A stretch of 11,269 nt of DNA from Opitutales bacterium (GTDB taxonomy: Bacteria > Verrucomicrobiota > Verrucomicrobiia > Opitutales > UBA2987): assembly GCA_021772555.1 (NCBI GenBank), contig JAJFLT010000371.1, forward strand, positions 1-11,269. The letters run 5' to 3'. Of this stretch, positions 1-8,790 are shown one piece after another; positions within the stretch are counted from its first letter, which is position 1, and each line of letters begins with the position of its first letter. The position numbers were made by a program, and so were the translations under genes. The notes below the pieces were generated by a model. It worked only from the letters and a program-made list of their open reading frames with translations, ran no database searches and was not told the origin of the DNA.

Positions 1-24
1 GTTCGACTCCAGTATCTCCCACCA
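1..24 (+). tRNA. tRNA 3' end (partial, isotype unresolved)
   Basis: The window opens inside a tRNA T-arm. The T-loop TTCGACT is followed by the 3' half of the T-stem (CCAGT), the 3' acceptor strand ATCTCCC, discriminator A and an encoded CCA. The 5' acceptor strand would be GGGAGAT or similar, lying left of the window. The anticodon is not visible, so the isotype cannot be read; an acceptor starting GGG with A73 is seen in Val and Lys tRNAs among others. A tmRNA 3' end was considered because TTCGACTCC is common there. However, tmRNA needs a U at position 70 for its G3-U70 pair, and this sequence has C at that place. Confidence 0.8.
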
Positions 25-214
25 TTTTAATGTTTTGTTGGAAATGAACAGACAGGGTTTTTATCTCTCAACACTGCCAAAATTAAAAAAAGTTTTATCA
101 GGGCACGCCCCTATTAAGACTTTCGTAAAATAAGCGGATGATACATGGTTTCTTCCCAGTTGGCCGTCAATGAGAACACACTTTTTCAAATGGCCTACTG
201 AAGGGTAATTGGAG
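25..214. other. Intergenic gap between tRNA and P450, with imperfect hairpin
   Basis: No gene is supported here. The stretch is AT-rich. It holds an imperfect inverted repeat at 89-123: AAAGT (89-93) pairs with ACTTT (119-123) and AGGG (100-103) with CCCT (109-112), with TA-rich pairs, small bulges and one mismatch between. No T-run follows the hairpin, so it is a poor rho-independent terminator, though it could help end the tRNA transcript. No promoter with convincing -35 and -10 boxes was found for the P450. AAGGG at 201-205 is the likely ribosome binding site for the P450 start at 215. Confidence 0.4.
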
Positions 215-1447
215 ATGACGACGCCGAAACCGAAATTTCACTTTGATCCCTACAATCCGCAATTCATTGAAAACCCTTACCCCGTTTACCACCGGCTTCG
301 CTCGGAAACTCCGATATTTTTCCATGAGGGCTGGAATCTGTGGTTCTTTACCACTTATGAGGATATTTCCACATTGCTGGGGGACAAACGGTTGGGCCGC
401 ACAATGGATCACGTTCTATCCAGCGGTGATGTTGCGCAAAAACGGAAAGCCGCCCAGTGGCACAAGCACCCGTATTTCACCCGTTACGTGCGGCAGAATT
501 TTATGGAAAAAGAGGGGGCCGACCACGCTCGTTTGCGCAAGCTTGCCCACAAGGTTTTTACCCCCGTCCGGGTGCGCGGCCTGGAAAACCGCATCCAGGA
601 AATAACGGACCGTTTGCTCGACAAGGTGGAAAATCGGGGGCGCATGGATTTTCTCCGGGATCTGGCGGCCCCCATGCCGGTTTCGGTTATCGCTGAAATG
701 CTCGGTGCGCCGCCGGAAATGAGTCGTCACCTGTGTCTTTGGAGCGAGGCCATGACCAAAATGTATGAACCTTTTCATACTGGAGAAGAGGAGGCGCAGG
801 CCGAGCAAGCGACCAAAGAATTCTCCGAATTCCTTATTAAACTGGCCGCGCAACGCAAAGCGGAACCAAGGGAGGACCTCATAAGCGCATTGGCTGCAGT
901 GGAGGACGAAGGAGACCGATTGACCAATGACGAGCTGATCTCCACCTGTATTTTCTTGCTCAATGCGGGTCACGAGACCCTCGTCAATTCAGCTGGCAAC
1001 GGGATGTTAGCCCTCTTGCGCCATCCACGCCAATTGGATAAACTGAAAAAGGAGCCCTCGATGTCGAAAACGGCTGTTGAAGAAATACTCCGTTACGATT
1101 CGCCCCTCCATCTATTCAAACGCTGGGTGCTCGAGGATATGGAATACAAAGGGCGTTTTTTCGCCAAAGGCACGGAGTTCGCCCTTCTCTACGCTTCCGC
1201 CAACCGCGATCCGGCCGAGTTCGAGAACCCGGATATTTTTGACATTGCCCGGAAACACAATCCGCACCTGGCCTTCGGCAAAGGCATTCATTTTTGCATC
1301 GGTGCGCCGCTGGCCCGGTTGGAATTGCAAATCACGTTTAACTCCGTCCTCCGACGCCTGCCTAATATCCGCCTGGTCAAGGCCGAACCGAGGCGTTTGC
1401 AAGGTTTTGTCTTCCGGGGCGTGGCGGAGCTTTCGGTCGAATTCTAG
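215..1447 (+). CDS. Cytochrome P450 (soluble bacterial type)
   Basis: Heme-thiolate monooxygenase of 410 residues, the usual size of soluble bacterial P450s, with no membrane anchor. All diagnostic motifs are present: the I-helix oxygen-activation motif AGHET at 251-255, the K-helix ExxR (Glu290, Arg293), and the heme-binding loop [10 protein letters not shown] at 354-363 with Cys361 as the iron ligand. The N-terminal [16 protein letters not shown] stretch is typical of CYP107/CYP109-like enzymes, but the subfamily and substrate cannot be told. Start choice: a TTG at 209 is in frame, but ATG at 215 has AAGGG 9 bases upstream, which fits better. No ferredoxin or ferredoxin reductase lies next to it, so electrons must come from partners elsewhere. 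It converges on dnaE and its TAG stop lies inside a CTAG shared with dnaE's stop, leaving no room for a terminator between them. Confidence 0.93.
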   Translation: MTTPKPKFHFDPYNPQFIENPYPVYHRLRSETPIFFHEGWNLWFFTTYEDISTLLGDKRLGRTMDHVLSSGDVAQKRKAAQWHKHPYFTRYVRQNFMEKEGADHARLRKLAHKVFTPVRVRGLENRIQEITDRLLDKVENRGRMDFLRDLAAPMPVSVIAEMLGAPPEMSRHLCLWSEAMTKMYEPFHTGEEEAQAEQATKEFSEFLIKLAAQRKAEPREDLISALAAVEDEGDRLTNDELISTCIFLLNAGHETLVNSAGNGMLALLRHPRQLDKLKKEPSMSKTAVEEILRYDSPLHLFKRWVLEDMEYKGRFFAKGTEFALLYASANRDPAEFENPDIFDIARKHNPHLAFGKGIHFCIGAPLARLELQITFNSVLRRLPNIRLVKAEPRRLQGFVFRGVAELSVEF

Positions 1448-4400
1448 GCGTTGGCAGGTTGCTTGTGCCAGCGTTTCTTTTCCGCCGGAGGGAGTTCCGC
1501 CGATCGAATTTGTAGCCCGACTACAGCCGGATGGCTGCGAAGGGTTTTGAATGTCTCCAGGGTCGGCCGCCATTGCAATGAGCGCGGAGTGTCGGCCATG
1601 GCGACGTAGTCCCCATCCATGAGGATTCCAATGCGAATATCCGTTTCTCCGAGAGATCGGGTTACCTCATTGAGCAGCAAACCGAGAAATTCATCGCCGC
1701 TCGAACCGGGCCGCAGGATCCAGTCGATCTCCTCGATCAGTTGGAAGGGAAAGGGATCGAGCAAACGGGCTTCGGAAACGCTCAGGCGGGGGTCGTCCTC
1801 GCGGTTGAATACGGTTCCGGTAACCATGAGGATATTACCCGGCTGGACGCATTCACCACACCGGGAAAACGCTTCGGTGTAAATGTTAAGGGGGAAATTG
1901 GCCTTGCGGGCGCTCAACACAATAACGGCCCAGGGCCGGTTGTCGCGGCGGGAGATTTTTTTGCTGACTTGGGCAACGACTCCGCATAGCCGGAAGGGGG
2001 TGCGGTCGGGCAGGGTCACATACTCCTCGCCCGCGATCGTGCTGATACTCTCGGCCAGACCCGCATAAGCGTTCATGGGATGTCCGGAAACGTAAAACCC
2101 GAGCAACTCTTTTTCGAACTGCAATTTGTCATTGAGGGTCATGAGGACATCCGACTCATCGGTTCCGTTGGCCTGGGCGCCGCCGTTGGAACCGCGGCTG
2201 GCCACAGACACATCGAGAATATCGAAAAAGGATTCCTGGCCGCGCTCGCGGTCGCGTTGCATTTCGGCCACTTCGCTCAAAGTGGTTTCCAGGTTGTGCA
2301 TGAGGAGCCCGCGATCCTGATCGGAAAAATCGAAAGCCCCCGATTTTATGAGGCACTCGTAAACCCGGCGATTGACGGCCCGGGCGTCGACCCGTGAGGC
2401 GAAATCGCCAAAACCCTCGAAGACGCCCCCGGATTCCCGCTCTTCCAATATTTTGCCGGCGGCAGCGTCCCCCACCCCTTTGATGGCGGCCAACCCGAAA
2501 CGGATGCTGCCCCGGCCCGTATCGGCATCGAATACCGGGGTAAAATTTTCCCGTGACAGGTTAACATCCGGACCGAGCACGGAAATGTCCAGAACGGAGC
2601 ATTCTTCAATAAAATGGGCAACTTTGTCGGCGTTTCCCAATTCGTTGGAAAGCACCGCGGCCATGAACTGGACGGGGTAATTGGCCTTCAGGTAGGCGGT
2701 CTGGTAGGAAAGCACCCCGTAGGCGGCGGAGTGGGATTTATTGAAACCGTAGCTGGCGAATTTTTCCAGCAGGGCGAAGATTTCGAGGGCGATGCTGCGG
2801 TCCAGATTGTGGGTGGCCCTGGCCCCGTCCACAAAGACCTGGCGCTGTTCTTTCATTTCCTCGACCTTCTTTTTCCCCATTGCCCGGCGGAGGATGTCGG
2901 CCCCACCGAGGGAATACCCGGCGATGACCTGGGCCGCTTCCATGACCTGCTCCTGGTAAACCATGATGCCATAGGTCTCCCGGCAAATACCTTCCAAAAG
3001 AGGATGGGCATACCGGACCGTGGAGGGATCGTGCTTGCCCCGCACATAATCAGGAATGAGGTCCATGGGACCAGGTCGATAAAGAGCGATGAGGGCGATG
3101 ATTTCGTCTATGCTGGCGATTTTGAACTGGCGGCAGAGGCTTTGCATGCCGGGGGATTCCAGTTGAAAAACTCCCACCGTTTTGCCGCTATTGAGCAAAT
3201 CGAAGGTCGCAGTGTCGTCGAACCCGATTTTTTCAATATCGAAATCCGCCTGGGCGGTTCGCCGGACATGCTTTTGCGCGTCGTCGATCACGGTGAGGGT
3301 TTTCAAGCCCAGAAAATCCATTTTGAGCAGACCCAGTTCCTCCACCGGTTCCTTGGGGTATTGGGTAGTAAGGGCTCCTTCCTGCAAGGTCAGGGGAACC
3401 AGCTCGTCCAACCGCCCATCACCGATAATGATGCCGCAGGCGTGCTTGCCGGTGTTTCGCACCATGCCCTCGATGATGCGCCCATGCTCGACGATTTTCT
3501 CCGCCAGCGGGTTGTCGCGCACCTCCTGTTTCAATTCGAGGCTTTTTTCCAGCGCCTGGTCGAGAGTGATATTGAGGTCGTCGGGCACCATTTTGGCGAT
3601 CCGGTCGGCCTCGGCGTAGGGAATATCGAGCACCCGGGCGACGTCGCGCACCACCATTTTGGGTCCGAATTTTCCAAAGGTAATGATATTTGCGACGCTC
3701 TCCTGGCCGTATTTTTCCCTTACGTAATCGACTACTTCATCCCGCCGTCGCATGCAAAAATCGATATCGAAGTCGGGCGGCGAAACGCGTTCGGGGTTCA
3801 ACATGCGCTCGAAGAGGAGCTTGAAACGGAGGGGATCAACGCCCGTGATTTTGGTCAGGTAGGCAACCAGACTGCCCGCCCCGGAGCCGCGCCCCGGTCC
3901 CACTGGAATACCCTTGTCCAGCGCCCAGTTGGTGAAATCCTGCACGATGAGGAAGTAATCGACGAAGCCCATCTTTACGATGGTTCCCAATTCATAATCG
4001 AGCCGCTGAACAAGCGTCGGGGCGAGGTCTTCCGGTTCTCCCGCCTTCGGCTGATAGTCTTGCGGGTTTTCATAATCCACCCCGTAGCGTTCTTCCAGCC
4101 CTTTCAGGCAAAGGCTTTTCAAATAGGAAGCGTTGTCCGCGCAGGTCGCCTGAATCTCCAATGGTTGCTCGAAAACCGGAAAATGATTTTTCCCAAACGG
4201 CAATTGCACATCGCACATTTCGGCCACCGCATTGGTATTAATGAGAGAGTCAGGCCGCTCCCGAAAAATCGCCTCCATCTCATCACGCGACTTGAGGTAA
4301 AATTGATCGTTGGCATAGCGCATGCGTTTTTCGTCCGCCACCTTGGAGCCGGTTTGAATACAAAGGAGGGCATCGTGGGTGGGAGAGTCGTCCCGCTCCA

Positions 4401-5040
4401 CATAATGCACGTCGTTTGTGCAAACAACCTTCAGGTCGAACATCCCGGCCAGCTTGAGCAGGCCCGGGATGATCTGCCGCTGCTCCGCTATGGTGTGGTC
4501 CTGGATTTCCACGAAATAATTTTCTTTGCCGAAAATATCTACGAACTTCCCCGTCCATTCTTTGGCGGCCTCGAAATCATCATTCAAAAGCGCTTGGGGA
4601 ACAACGCCTTGCAGACAACCTGTAAAGCCGACGAGACCTTCGGCATGGGCGGCCAGAGTGGTCAGATCGGCTCTCGGTTTATAATAAAACCCCTTCACAT
4701 GTGCGTCGGAAACGAGGCGCACAAGATTCCGGTAACCCTCGAAATTTTTGGCCAGCAAACCCATATGAAACGCCTTCTTGCGCGTTGCGGCGCCTTTTTC
4801 CGTGCGATCCCCGGTCGTCAGGTAAATCTCGCAGCCGAGCAGGGGTTTGATCCCGCTCGAACCGGCTTTTTTAAAAAAATCGACCAGGCCGAAAAGACAG
4901 CCGTGGTCGGTGATAGCGATAGACTTCATGCCGAGATCCGCCGTTCGCTTCATGAGCCGGTCGATGCGGCAGGCGCCATCCAGCAAGCTGTAATCGGTGT
5001 GGACGTGAAGGTGGACGAATTCCTTGTCTCGGCTGGGCAT
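1444..5040 (-). CDS. dnaE: DNA polymerase III subunit alpha (DnaE)
   Basis: Catalytic subunit of the replicative DNA polymerase, 1198 residues, close to the roughly 1160 of E. coli. In order: PHP domain (about 1-280) beginning [17 protein letters not shown]-family polymerase core with [11 protein letters not shown] (381-391), the Asp pair in PDFDIDF (Asp423, Asp425) and the third catalytic Asp in KMDFLGL (Asp575); helix-hairpin-helix [10 protein letters not shown] (855-864); a QESFF clamp-binding motif (935-939); a Gly/Asn/Ser linker (about 943-963); an OB fold (about 1015-1090); and a C-terminal domain ending KQPANA. Residues expected to bind metal in an active PHP domain all seem present: His12, His14, Asp21, His46, Glu71, His92, Cys142, Asp210, His212. 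This suggests intrinsic 3'-5' proofreading. The ATG at 5040 sits directly before the conserved N-terminus and has no clear Shine-Dalgarno. The gene is divergent from rpsU and convergent with the P450. Confidence 0.97.
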   Translation of the reverse strand: MPSRDKEFVHLHVHTDYSLLDGACRIDRLMKRTADLGMKSIAITDHGCLFGLVDFFKKAGSSGIKPLLGCEIYLTTGDRTEKGAATRKKAFHMGLLAKNFEGYRNLVRLVSDAHVKGFYYKPRADLTTLAAHAEGLVGFTGCLQGVVPQALLNDDFEAAKEWTGKFVDIFGKENYFVEIQDHTIAEQRQIIPGLLKLAGMFDLKVVCTNDVHYVERDDSPTHDALLCIQTGSKVADEKRMRYANDQFYLKSRDEMEAIFRERPDSLINTNAVAEMCDVQLPFGKNHFPVFEQPLEIQATCADNASYLKSLCLKGLEERYGVDYENPQDYQPKAGEPEDLAPTLVQRLDYELGTIVKMGFVDYFLIVQDFTNWALDKGIPVGPGRGSGAGSLVAYLTKITGVDPLRFKLLFERMLNPERVSPPDFDIDFCMRRRDEVVDYVREKYGQESVANIITFGKFGPKMVVRDVARVLDIPYAEADRIAKMVPDDLNITLDQALEKSLELKQEVRDNPLAEKIVEHGRIIEGMVRNTGKHACGIIIGDGRLDELVPLTLQEGALTTQYPKEPVEELGLLKMDFLGLKTLTVIDDAQKHVRRTAQADFDIEKIGFDDTATFDLLNSGKTVGVFQLESPGMQSLCRQFKIASIDEIIALIALYRPGPMDLIPDYVRGKHDPSTVRYAHPLLEGICRETYGIMVYQEQVMEAAQVIAGYSLGGADILRRAMGKKKVEEMKEQRQVFVDGARATHNLDRSIALEIFALLEKFASYGFNKSHSAAYGVLSYQTAYLKANYPVQFMAAVLSNELGNADKVAHFIEECSVLDISVLGPDVNLSRENFTPVFDADTGRGSIRFGLAAIKGVGDAAAGKILEERESGGVFEGFGDFASRVDARAVNRRVYECLIKSGAFDFSDQDRGLLMHNLETTLSEVAEMQRDRERGQESFFDILDVSVASRGSNGGAQANGTDESDVLMTLNDKLQFEKELLGFYVSGHPMNAYAGLAESISTIAGEEYVTLPDRTPFRLCGVVAQVSKKISRRDNRPWAVIVLSARKANFPLNIYTEAFSRCGECVQPGNILMVTGTVFNREDDPRLSVSEARLLDPFPFQLIEEIDWILRPGSSGDEFLGLLLNEVTRSLGETDIRIGILMDGDYVAMADTPRSLQWRPTLETFKTLRSHPAVVGLQIRSAELPPAEKKRWHKQPANA

Positions 5041-5194
5041 GAACCATTAAAATCAACCGTCCCGGCAAGGCATTACAAGCCGGAATTATTCGTTTTGTTC
5101 ACAATTCATGCTTGCCTTAAAAAAAAGTTGACCTCTTACCATAAAATGGCCTCACTGCTCTTCCTTTTAATTAACCCATCCCAACCAGGGAACT
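5041..5194. promoter_or_regulatory. Divergent dnaE/rpsU intergenic region
   Basis: These 154 bases must hold start signals for both dnaE (leftward) and rpsU (rightward). On the + strand TTGACC (5128-5133) resembles a -35 box, but no good -10 follows at 16-18 bases. TAAAAT (5142-5147) resembles a -10 but lacks a partner, so no promoter is called. In the dnaE leader, CCGGC (5062-5066) and GCCGG (5079-5083) form a 5-bp inverted repeat around a 12-base loop. CAGGGA just before position 5195 is a plausible ribosome binding site for rpsU. Confidence 0.4.
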
Positions 5195-5395
5195 ATGTCC
5201 GTCGAAGTAAAAATACGCAGAGGTGAACCCATGGAGCGCGCGCTCCGCCGTTTGAAAAAGAAACTCGATCGCGAAGGTGTCATCCGCGATGTACGGGCCA
5301 AACGGTATTTCGAAAAAAAATCCGAAGTAAAAAGACGTAAAAAGAAAGTCATGGACTTTTCCAATATGCTGCGTCTTCGCCACGAGAACAGATAA
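5195..5395 (+). CDS. rpsU: 30S ribosomal protein S21
   Basis: Small basic protein of the 30S subunit, 66 residues, full length for the family. The N-terminus MSVEVKIRRGEPMERALRRL carries the S21 signature (a short beta strand, then GEP-ERALRR). It continues into a Lys/Arg-rich helix with RYFEKKSEVKRRKKK (about residues 41-55) and ends in FSNMLRLRHENR. In E. coli S21 lies near the anti-Shine-Dalgarno end of 16S rRNA and helps initiation. Here it lies next to dnaE in divergent orientation and 137 bases upstream of a metabolic gene, so a shared transcript with the latter is possible but unproven. ATG with CAGGGA just upstream is a clear start. Confidence 0.96.
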   Translation: MSVEVKIRRGEPMERALRRLKKKLDREGVIRDVRAKRYFEKKSEVKRRKKKVMDFSNMLRLRHENR

Positions 5396-5532
5396 TCTCG
5401 ATTTTCGTTCGATTTGCTTTTCGATTCCTAGCCCATCGGCGGAAAAAATAGTGGCCCCCAGCCGACGGCGGCGGATGAGTTCTTGCCTCCATCCTGCATT
5501 AAATAGGGAGTAATTAAGATCAGGCGCCTGCG
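5396..5532. other. Spacer after rpsU with start-proximal palindrome
   Basis: There is no obvious terminator after rpsU: the GC-rich inverted arms TCGGC and GCCGA around 5432-5466 are only 5 bp and lack a T-run. A 12-codon ORF (ATG 5475, stop TAA 5511-5513) is present, but nothing shows that it is translated. A perfect 10-base palindrome CAGGCGCCTG (5521-5530) ends 2 bases before the next start codon. It contains the only AGG near that start, so it could hide the ribosome binding site. Confidence 0.35.
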
Positions 5533-6489
5533 ATGAAACCCAAGATCGCCCTTTCCACCTGTTGGTCTTCGCACCGGCATGTGGATGGCCGGGAGATGGC
5601 CCGGGAGATGGCCGACCTGGGTTTCGAATACATCGAACTGAGCCACGGCATCCGCGTATCCCTGGTCCCAGGGATTTTAAAAGCGCTGGAAGAAGATATC
5701 GTAAAAATTTCCTCGGTGCACAATTTCTGCCCGCTGCCCACCGGGGTCATGCACGCCGCACCCAATATATTTCTGCCCACCTCCACCGACCGGAATGAAA
5801 TTGGTTCCTGGATTCGTTACACTCGCAGGACGATTGAATTTGCCAGCCAAGTCAAAGCGGACCGCATTATTTTGCACTGCGGCAAGGCGCCCTTTTCCTG
5901 GTTCGATCCGAAAAAAACCCTGCAACGCTACCGGGCGGGTAAGTCGGAGGCGCAACTTTCCCGCGATCCGCGCTATGCCCGGCTCCTGGAAAAATGCCTG
6001 GCCAGGGTAATGAACAAAAAAGCCCGTTATATGCAGAATTTGCGATCCTCGCTGCAGGTGGTTATTCCCCTCGCTCGGGAGCATGGAATCCGGCTCGGTT
6101 TGGAAAACCGGGAGAGCCTGACCGAACTGCCCCTGGATGCGGAAATGTCGTCCCTTCTCAATGAAGCGGGCCCATCTGAAGTAATCGGTTATTGGCATGA
6201 TTGTGGACACGCCCGCATCAAGGAGATACTGGGCATCATCAGTCAGGAAAGGCTGCTTGCGGAAAACCATCGACGGCTGCTCGGCTTTCACCTCCACGAC
6301 GTCGATGCCCACGAGCGGGATCACCAAACCATCGGCTCCGGCACAATCGATTTCCGAAAAATCGTCCCCTACTTTCAACCCGGCCATGTCCTCGTCCTGG
6401 AAATGAGCCCTCACCTGAAAAAAGAGCAGGTCGTTGCCTCCAGGGACAAAATCCTGAAACTCATTGCCGAAACGGAAGCTCCGGCTTGA
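5533..6489 (+). CDS. TIM-barrel protein, xylose isomerase-like / AP endonuclease 2 family (sugar isomerase or epimerase)
   Basis: A 318-residue (beta/alpha)8 barrel protein without signal peptide, so cytoplasmic. The metal-site residues typical of the xylose-isomerase-like fold are in order: His63 (SSVHNF), His115 (LHCGK), Glu191 (GLENRE), Asp223 and His226 (WHDCGHA), His255 (FHLHD), His264 before the IGSGTIDF loop, and Glu290 (LEMSP). These match metal-dependent sugar epimerases and isomerases and also resemble the endonuclease IV set. The DxH motif of true endonuclease IV is not exact: Asp263 directly precedes His264. Overall the sequence reads as a sugar enzyme rather than a repair nuclease. 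Residues about 118-165 form an Arg/Lys-rich helical insertion after the His115 strand. An in-frame stop at 5515-5517 makes ATG 5533 the first possible ATG start. A Tat-exported sugar-acid dehydratase follows by 75 bases, suggesting a joint catabolic role; the substrate is unknown. Confidence 0.82.
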   Translation: MKPKIALSTCWSSHRHVDGREMAREMADLGFEYIELSHGIRVSLVPGILKALEEDIVKISSVHNFCPLPTGVMHAAPNIFLPTSTDRNEIGSWIRYTRRTIEFASQVKADRIILHCGKAPFSWFDPKKTLQRYRAGKSEAQLSRDPRYARLLEKCLARVMNKKARYMQNLRSSLQVVIPLAREHGIRLGLENRESLTELPLDAEMSSLLNEAGPSEVIGYWHDCGHARIKEILGIISQERLLAENHRRLLGFHLHDVDAHERDHQTIGSGTIDFRKIVPYFQPGHVLVLEMSPHLKKEQVVASRDKILKLIAETEAPA

Positions 6490-6564
6490 GCTTTGGTTGA
6501 GGGACAAGGGTAAGGACCTCTTGGTATTGAGTTTTTTTCAAACCTGATCCATTATTACTCTATT
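6490..6564 (+). promoter_or_regulatory. Possible promoter before the dehydratase gene
   Basis: TTGAGT (6527-6532) and CATTAT (6550-6555) are spaced by 17 bases, each matching the sigma-70 consensus at 4 of 6 positions. Transcription would then begin within a few bases of the ATG at 6565, giving a leaderless or nearly leaderless mRNA. This fits the absence of any Shine-Dalgarno in the AT-rich bases before the start. The match is weak and is not proof. Confidence 0.25.
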
Positions 6565-7893
6565 ATGATTGATCGCCGTTCCTTTCTTACCACCGGGTTT
6601 GCCGCCACCGCCCTGGCCGCGCATCGCAGGGCCTTTGGCCAGGCAGATGATGATTCAACAACTTCGCTCGGCCTGGCCCATACCCAGGAGAAGGGCGATG
6701 TCAGAAACCTGCGCATTACAGACTTAAAGACGTTCCTGGTTGATGCCGGGAACGACGAAAATTATGTCTATGTAAAAATCTATACCAACCAGGGAATCAC
6801 CGGCCTGGGGGAGGGGACGCTCTCGGCCAAAGGCAGCGCCGTGGTGGCGGCTATCATGGAGCACAAACGCTATTTGCTGGGCAAGGATCCGGGGGAAATC
6901 GAGCGGCTCTGGCAAGCCATGTTTCGCGGTCCGCGCTACCGGGGAGGCCCAGTGCTGATGTCAGCCCTGAGCGCGGTCGAAATCGCCCTCTGGGACATTC
7001 TGGGGCAGGCCGTCGGTCTGCCCATCTGGCGACTATTGGGAGGTAAAGCCCGCGACAAGGTGCGCCTTTATTGCCACGAAGGCTTCCTGGAGCGGATAAG
7101 CCATCGCAAAAAACGCCGTCTTAAATCACTAGAGGAGGAACTTGAACTTTGGGTGCGGAAAAAAGAGGAGGGCTGGACCTGCATCAAAGGCGGCTTTTTC
7201 CCCGTCGAATCGCAGGCGGTTGATTTTCGCAAGTCAATCCGTGAGGGCGTGGAACATCTGGCGGCCGTGCGTGATGCGGTGGGTCCCGATTTTGATATCA
7301 TCGCGGAATTACATGGGAAGGCCAATCCCCTGGCGGCCATCGAGTTTTGCAACCGGATCGAGGAATTCAATCCCCTCTGGGTGGAGGAGGCGACCCAGTT
7401 GGAAAGCGAAGTCGTCGAGGAGGCACGGCAATTGCGTCAACAAACGCGGGTTCCTCTGGCCACCGGCGAGCGCCTCACCAGCCGTTATGATTTCGTGCCT
7501 CTTTGCAACGAGCGCTTGGTGGATGTCATCATGCCGGACATTGTCCACTGTGGCGGCATCTTGGAGATGAAGAAAATCGCCACCTTGGCCGAATGTTTCC
7601 GTGTCGATGTGTCACCCCACAATCCGCAAAGCGAAGTCAGCACGCTGGCCTCCCTGCATGTCTGCATGTGCACGCCCAACTGCACCCTGCTCGAGATCGG
7701 CAGCGGACAGGATCCCTTTTGGAACGATCTTTTCCATGGCGGTTACTTTCGTTATGAAAAAGGTTACGCCTTCGCTCCGGAAAGGCCCGGCCTGGGCATC
7801 GATCTGGATGAATCCGTGGCGGCCAAATATCCCTATCAGGAAAAGGATTTCGGGGTGCATCATTTCCCCGACGGCTCGGTCACGGATCGTTAA
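6565..7893 (+). CDS. Tat-signal enolase-superfamily protein, galactonate/mandelate-type dehydratase-like
   Basis: A 442-residue mandelate racemase/muconate lactonizing enzyme-family protein, closest in layout to D-galactonate dehydratase. It would remove water from a sugar acid by Mg-assisted proton abstraction. The N-terminus DRRSFL with a hydrophobic stretch (9-19), basic HRR and then FGQA (likely cleavage after Ala27) is a twin-arginine signal, so the folded enzyme should be exported. The capping domain has the usual NQGITGLGEG. Barrel residues by spacing to E. coli DgoD (from memory): Glu248, Glu274 and Glu302 as metal ligands, His250 and His352 as acid/base pair, Glu377. The 248-274, 302-352 and 352-377 spacings match DgoD exactly. 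The first ligand is Glu where DgoD has Asp. ATG 6565 is chosen because the Tat motif starts at once and an in-frame stop lies at 6511-6513. Exact substrate unknown; the upstream TIM-barrel gene suggests a sugar pathway. Confidence 0.87.
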   Translation: MIDRRSFLTTGFAATALAAHRRAFGQADDDSTTSLGLAHTQEKGDVRNLRITDLKTFLVDAGNDENYVYVKIYTNQGITGLGEGTLSAKGSAVVAAIMEHKRYLLGKDPGEIERLWQAMFRGPRYRGGPVLMSALSAVEIALWDILGQAVGLPIWRLLGGKARDKVRLYCHEGFLERISHRKKRRLKSLEEELELWVRKKEEGWTCIKGGFFPVESQAVDFRKSIREGVEHLAAVRDAVGPDFDIIAELHGKANPLAAIEFCNRIEEFNPLWVEEATQLESEVVEEARQLRQQTRVPLATGERLTSRYDFVPLCNERLVDVIMPDIVHCGGILEMKKIATLAECFRVDVSPHNPQSEVSTLASLHVCMCTPNCTLLEIGSGQDPFWNDLFHGGYFRYEKGYAFAPERPGLGIDLDESVAAKYPYQEKDFGVHHFPDGSVTDR

Positions 7894-7938
7894 AAAAACT
7901 TCGGCGTTAAGAAATCAACACTCTAATCGACTGAAACC

Positions 7939-8790
7939 ATGCCGGGAATTATTTTAGACGGAAAAAGTTTGGCCAAGCAGATCGAGACGGATCTGACCCA
8001 ACGGGTTGCCCGCTTGAAAGAAGCTTCCGGCGGGTTCCAGCCCACCTTGGCCACTATTCTGGTTGGTGACGATCCGGCCTCGGCTCATTACGTGAAGCAA
8101 AAGGGGGTAGCCTGCCGGCGGGTGGGGATGGATTCGCGGCAGGTATTTCTACCCCAGGAAACCTCCACCGAGGAATTGCTGGAAGCGATCGACTCGCTGG
8201 CCGGCGATGTGGGGGTCAATGGCATTTTGCTCCAGCATCCGGTCCCGCCCCAAATCGATGAGCGGGCCTGTTTTGACCGCATCCCGGTGGAAAAGGATGT
8301 CGATGGGGTCTCCAGCCAGGGCTTTGGACTGATGGCCATGAACTCGCCCGCTTACGGTTCAGCTACCCCGGCCGGGATCATGCGGCTGCTGCAGCACTAC
8401 GAATTTCCCGTTAGCGGTTTGCACGCGGTGGTGGTGGGGCGCAGCCCCATTTTGGGCAAACCGATGGCCGCGATGCTCCTGAACGCTAACGCCACGGTCA
8501 CCGTTTGCCACTCGAGGACAAGGAATTTGCCTTCGATTGTCGGTCTGGCGGATATTGTGGTAGGAGCTGTAGGAAAGCCGGAATTCATCAAGGCCGACTG
8601 GATCAAGGACGGCGCCATCGTGGTGGATGCGGGTTACAATCCCGGCCCAATCGGCGACATCGAACTGGAACCATTAAAGGATCGCTGCCGCGCCTACACC
8701 CCCGTCCCCGGAGGCGTCGGCCCCATGACCATCGCCACCCTTTTAAGTCAAACAGTCGAAGCGGCCGAAAAATCTTTGTCGGCAACTTGA
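7939..8790 (+). CDS. folD: Bifunctional methylenetetrahydrofolate dehydrogenase / methenyltetrahydrofolate cyclohydrolase
   Basis: Cytoplasmic one-carbon enzyme interconverting 5,10-methylene-THF, 5,10-methenyl-THF and 10-formyl-THF with NADP. At 283 residues it is full length. Evidence: YVKQK with Tyr51 and catalytic Lys55; LQHPVPPQ near residue 100; the KDVDG folate-site motif (119-123, Asp122); the nucleotide-binding loop [10 protein letters not shown] (167-176); HSRT (191-194); and the C-terminal signature [10 protein letters not shown] (255-264). After KDVDG the sequence is VSSQGFG instead of the FHPYN form of E. coli, a variant known in other bacterial FolD lineages and not a defect. 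There is no visible Shine-Dalgarno before ATG 7939. It lies 45 bases after the dehydratase gene in the same direction, so read-through is likely. The product, 10-formyl-THF, feeds purine synthesis, of which GuaA (encoded further right) is a late step. Confidence 0.96.
   Translation: MPGIILDGKSLAKQIETDLTQRVARLKEASGGFQPTLATILVGDDPASAHYVKQKGVACRRVGMDSRQVFLPQETSTEELLEAIDSLAGDVGVNGILLQHPVPPQIDERACFDRIPVEKDVDGVSSQGFGLMAMNSPAYGSATPAGIMRLLQHYEFPVSGLHAVVVGRSPILGKPMAAMLLNANATVTVCHSRTRNLPSIVGLADIVVGAVGKPEFIKADWIKDGAIVVDAGYNPGPIGDIELEPLKDRCRAYTPVPGGVGPMTIATLLSQTVEAAEKSLSAT

Noticed and set aside
1..24. 3' end of tmRNA (ssrA)
   Set aside because: TTCGACTCC fits, but the acceptor strand lacks the U70 needed for the G3-U70 alanine identity pair. 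An ordinary tRNA fits better.
2614..5226. An 870-codon open frame on the + strand opposite dnaE
   Set aside because: It runs antisense to a fully recognisable DnaE and into rpsU, and its translation shows no family motif. It is explained by GC-rich codon use in dnaE.
5475..5513. A 12-codon leader peptide upstream of the TIM-barrel gene
   Set aside because: There is no run of regulatory codons and no attenuator hairpin with a T-run; it is probably chance.
5533..6489. Endonuclease IV (nfo)
   Set aside because: Several ligands match, but the exact DxH motif is missing, there is a long insertion after His115, and the context is sugar metabolism.
5677..6507. A 276-codon open frame antisense to the TIM-barrel gene
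   Set aside because: The + strand frame has all family motifs, and the antisense translation has none.
8296..8320. FolD with a broken folate-binding motif (no FHPxN)
   Set aside because: The VSSQGFG-type variant is a known form in other bacterial FolD proteins, and all catalytic residues are kept.
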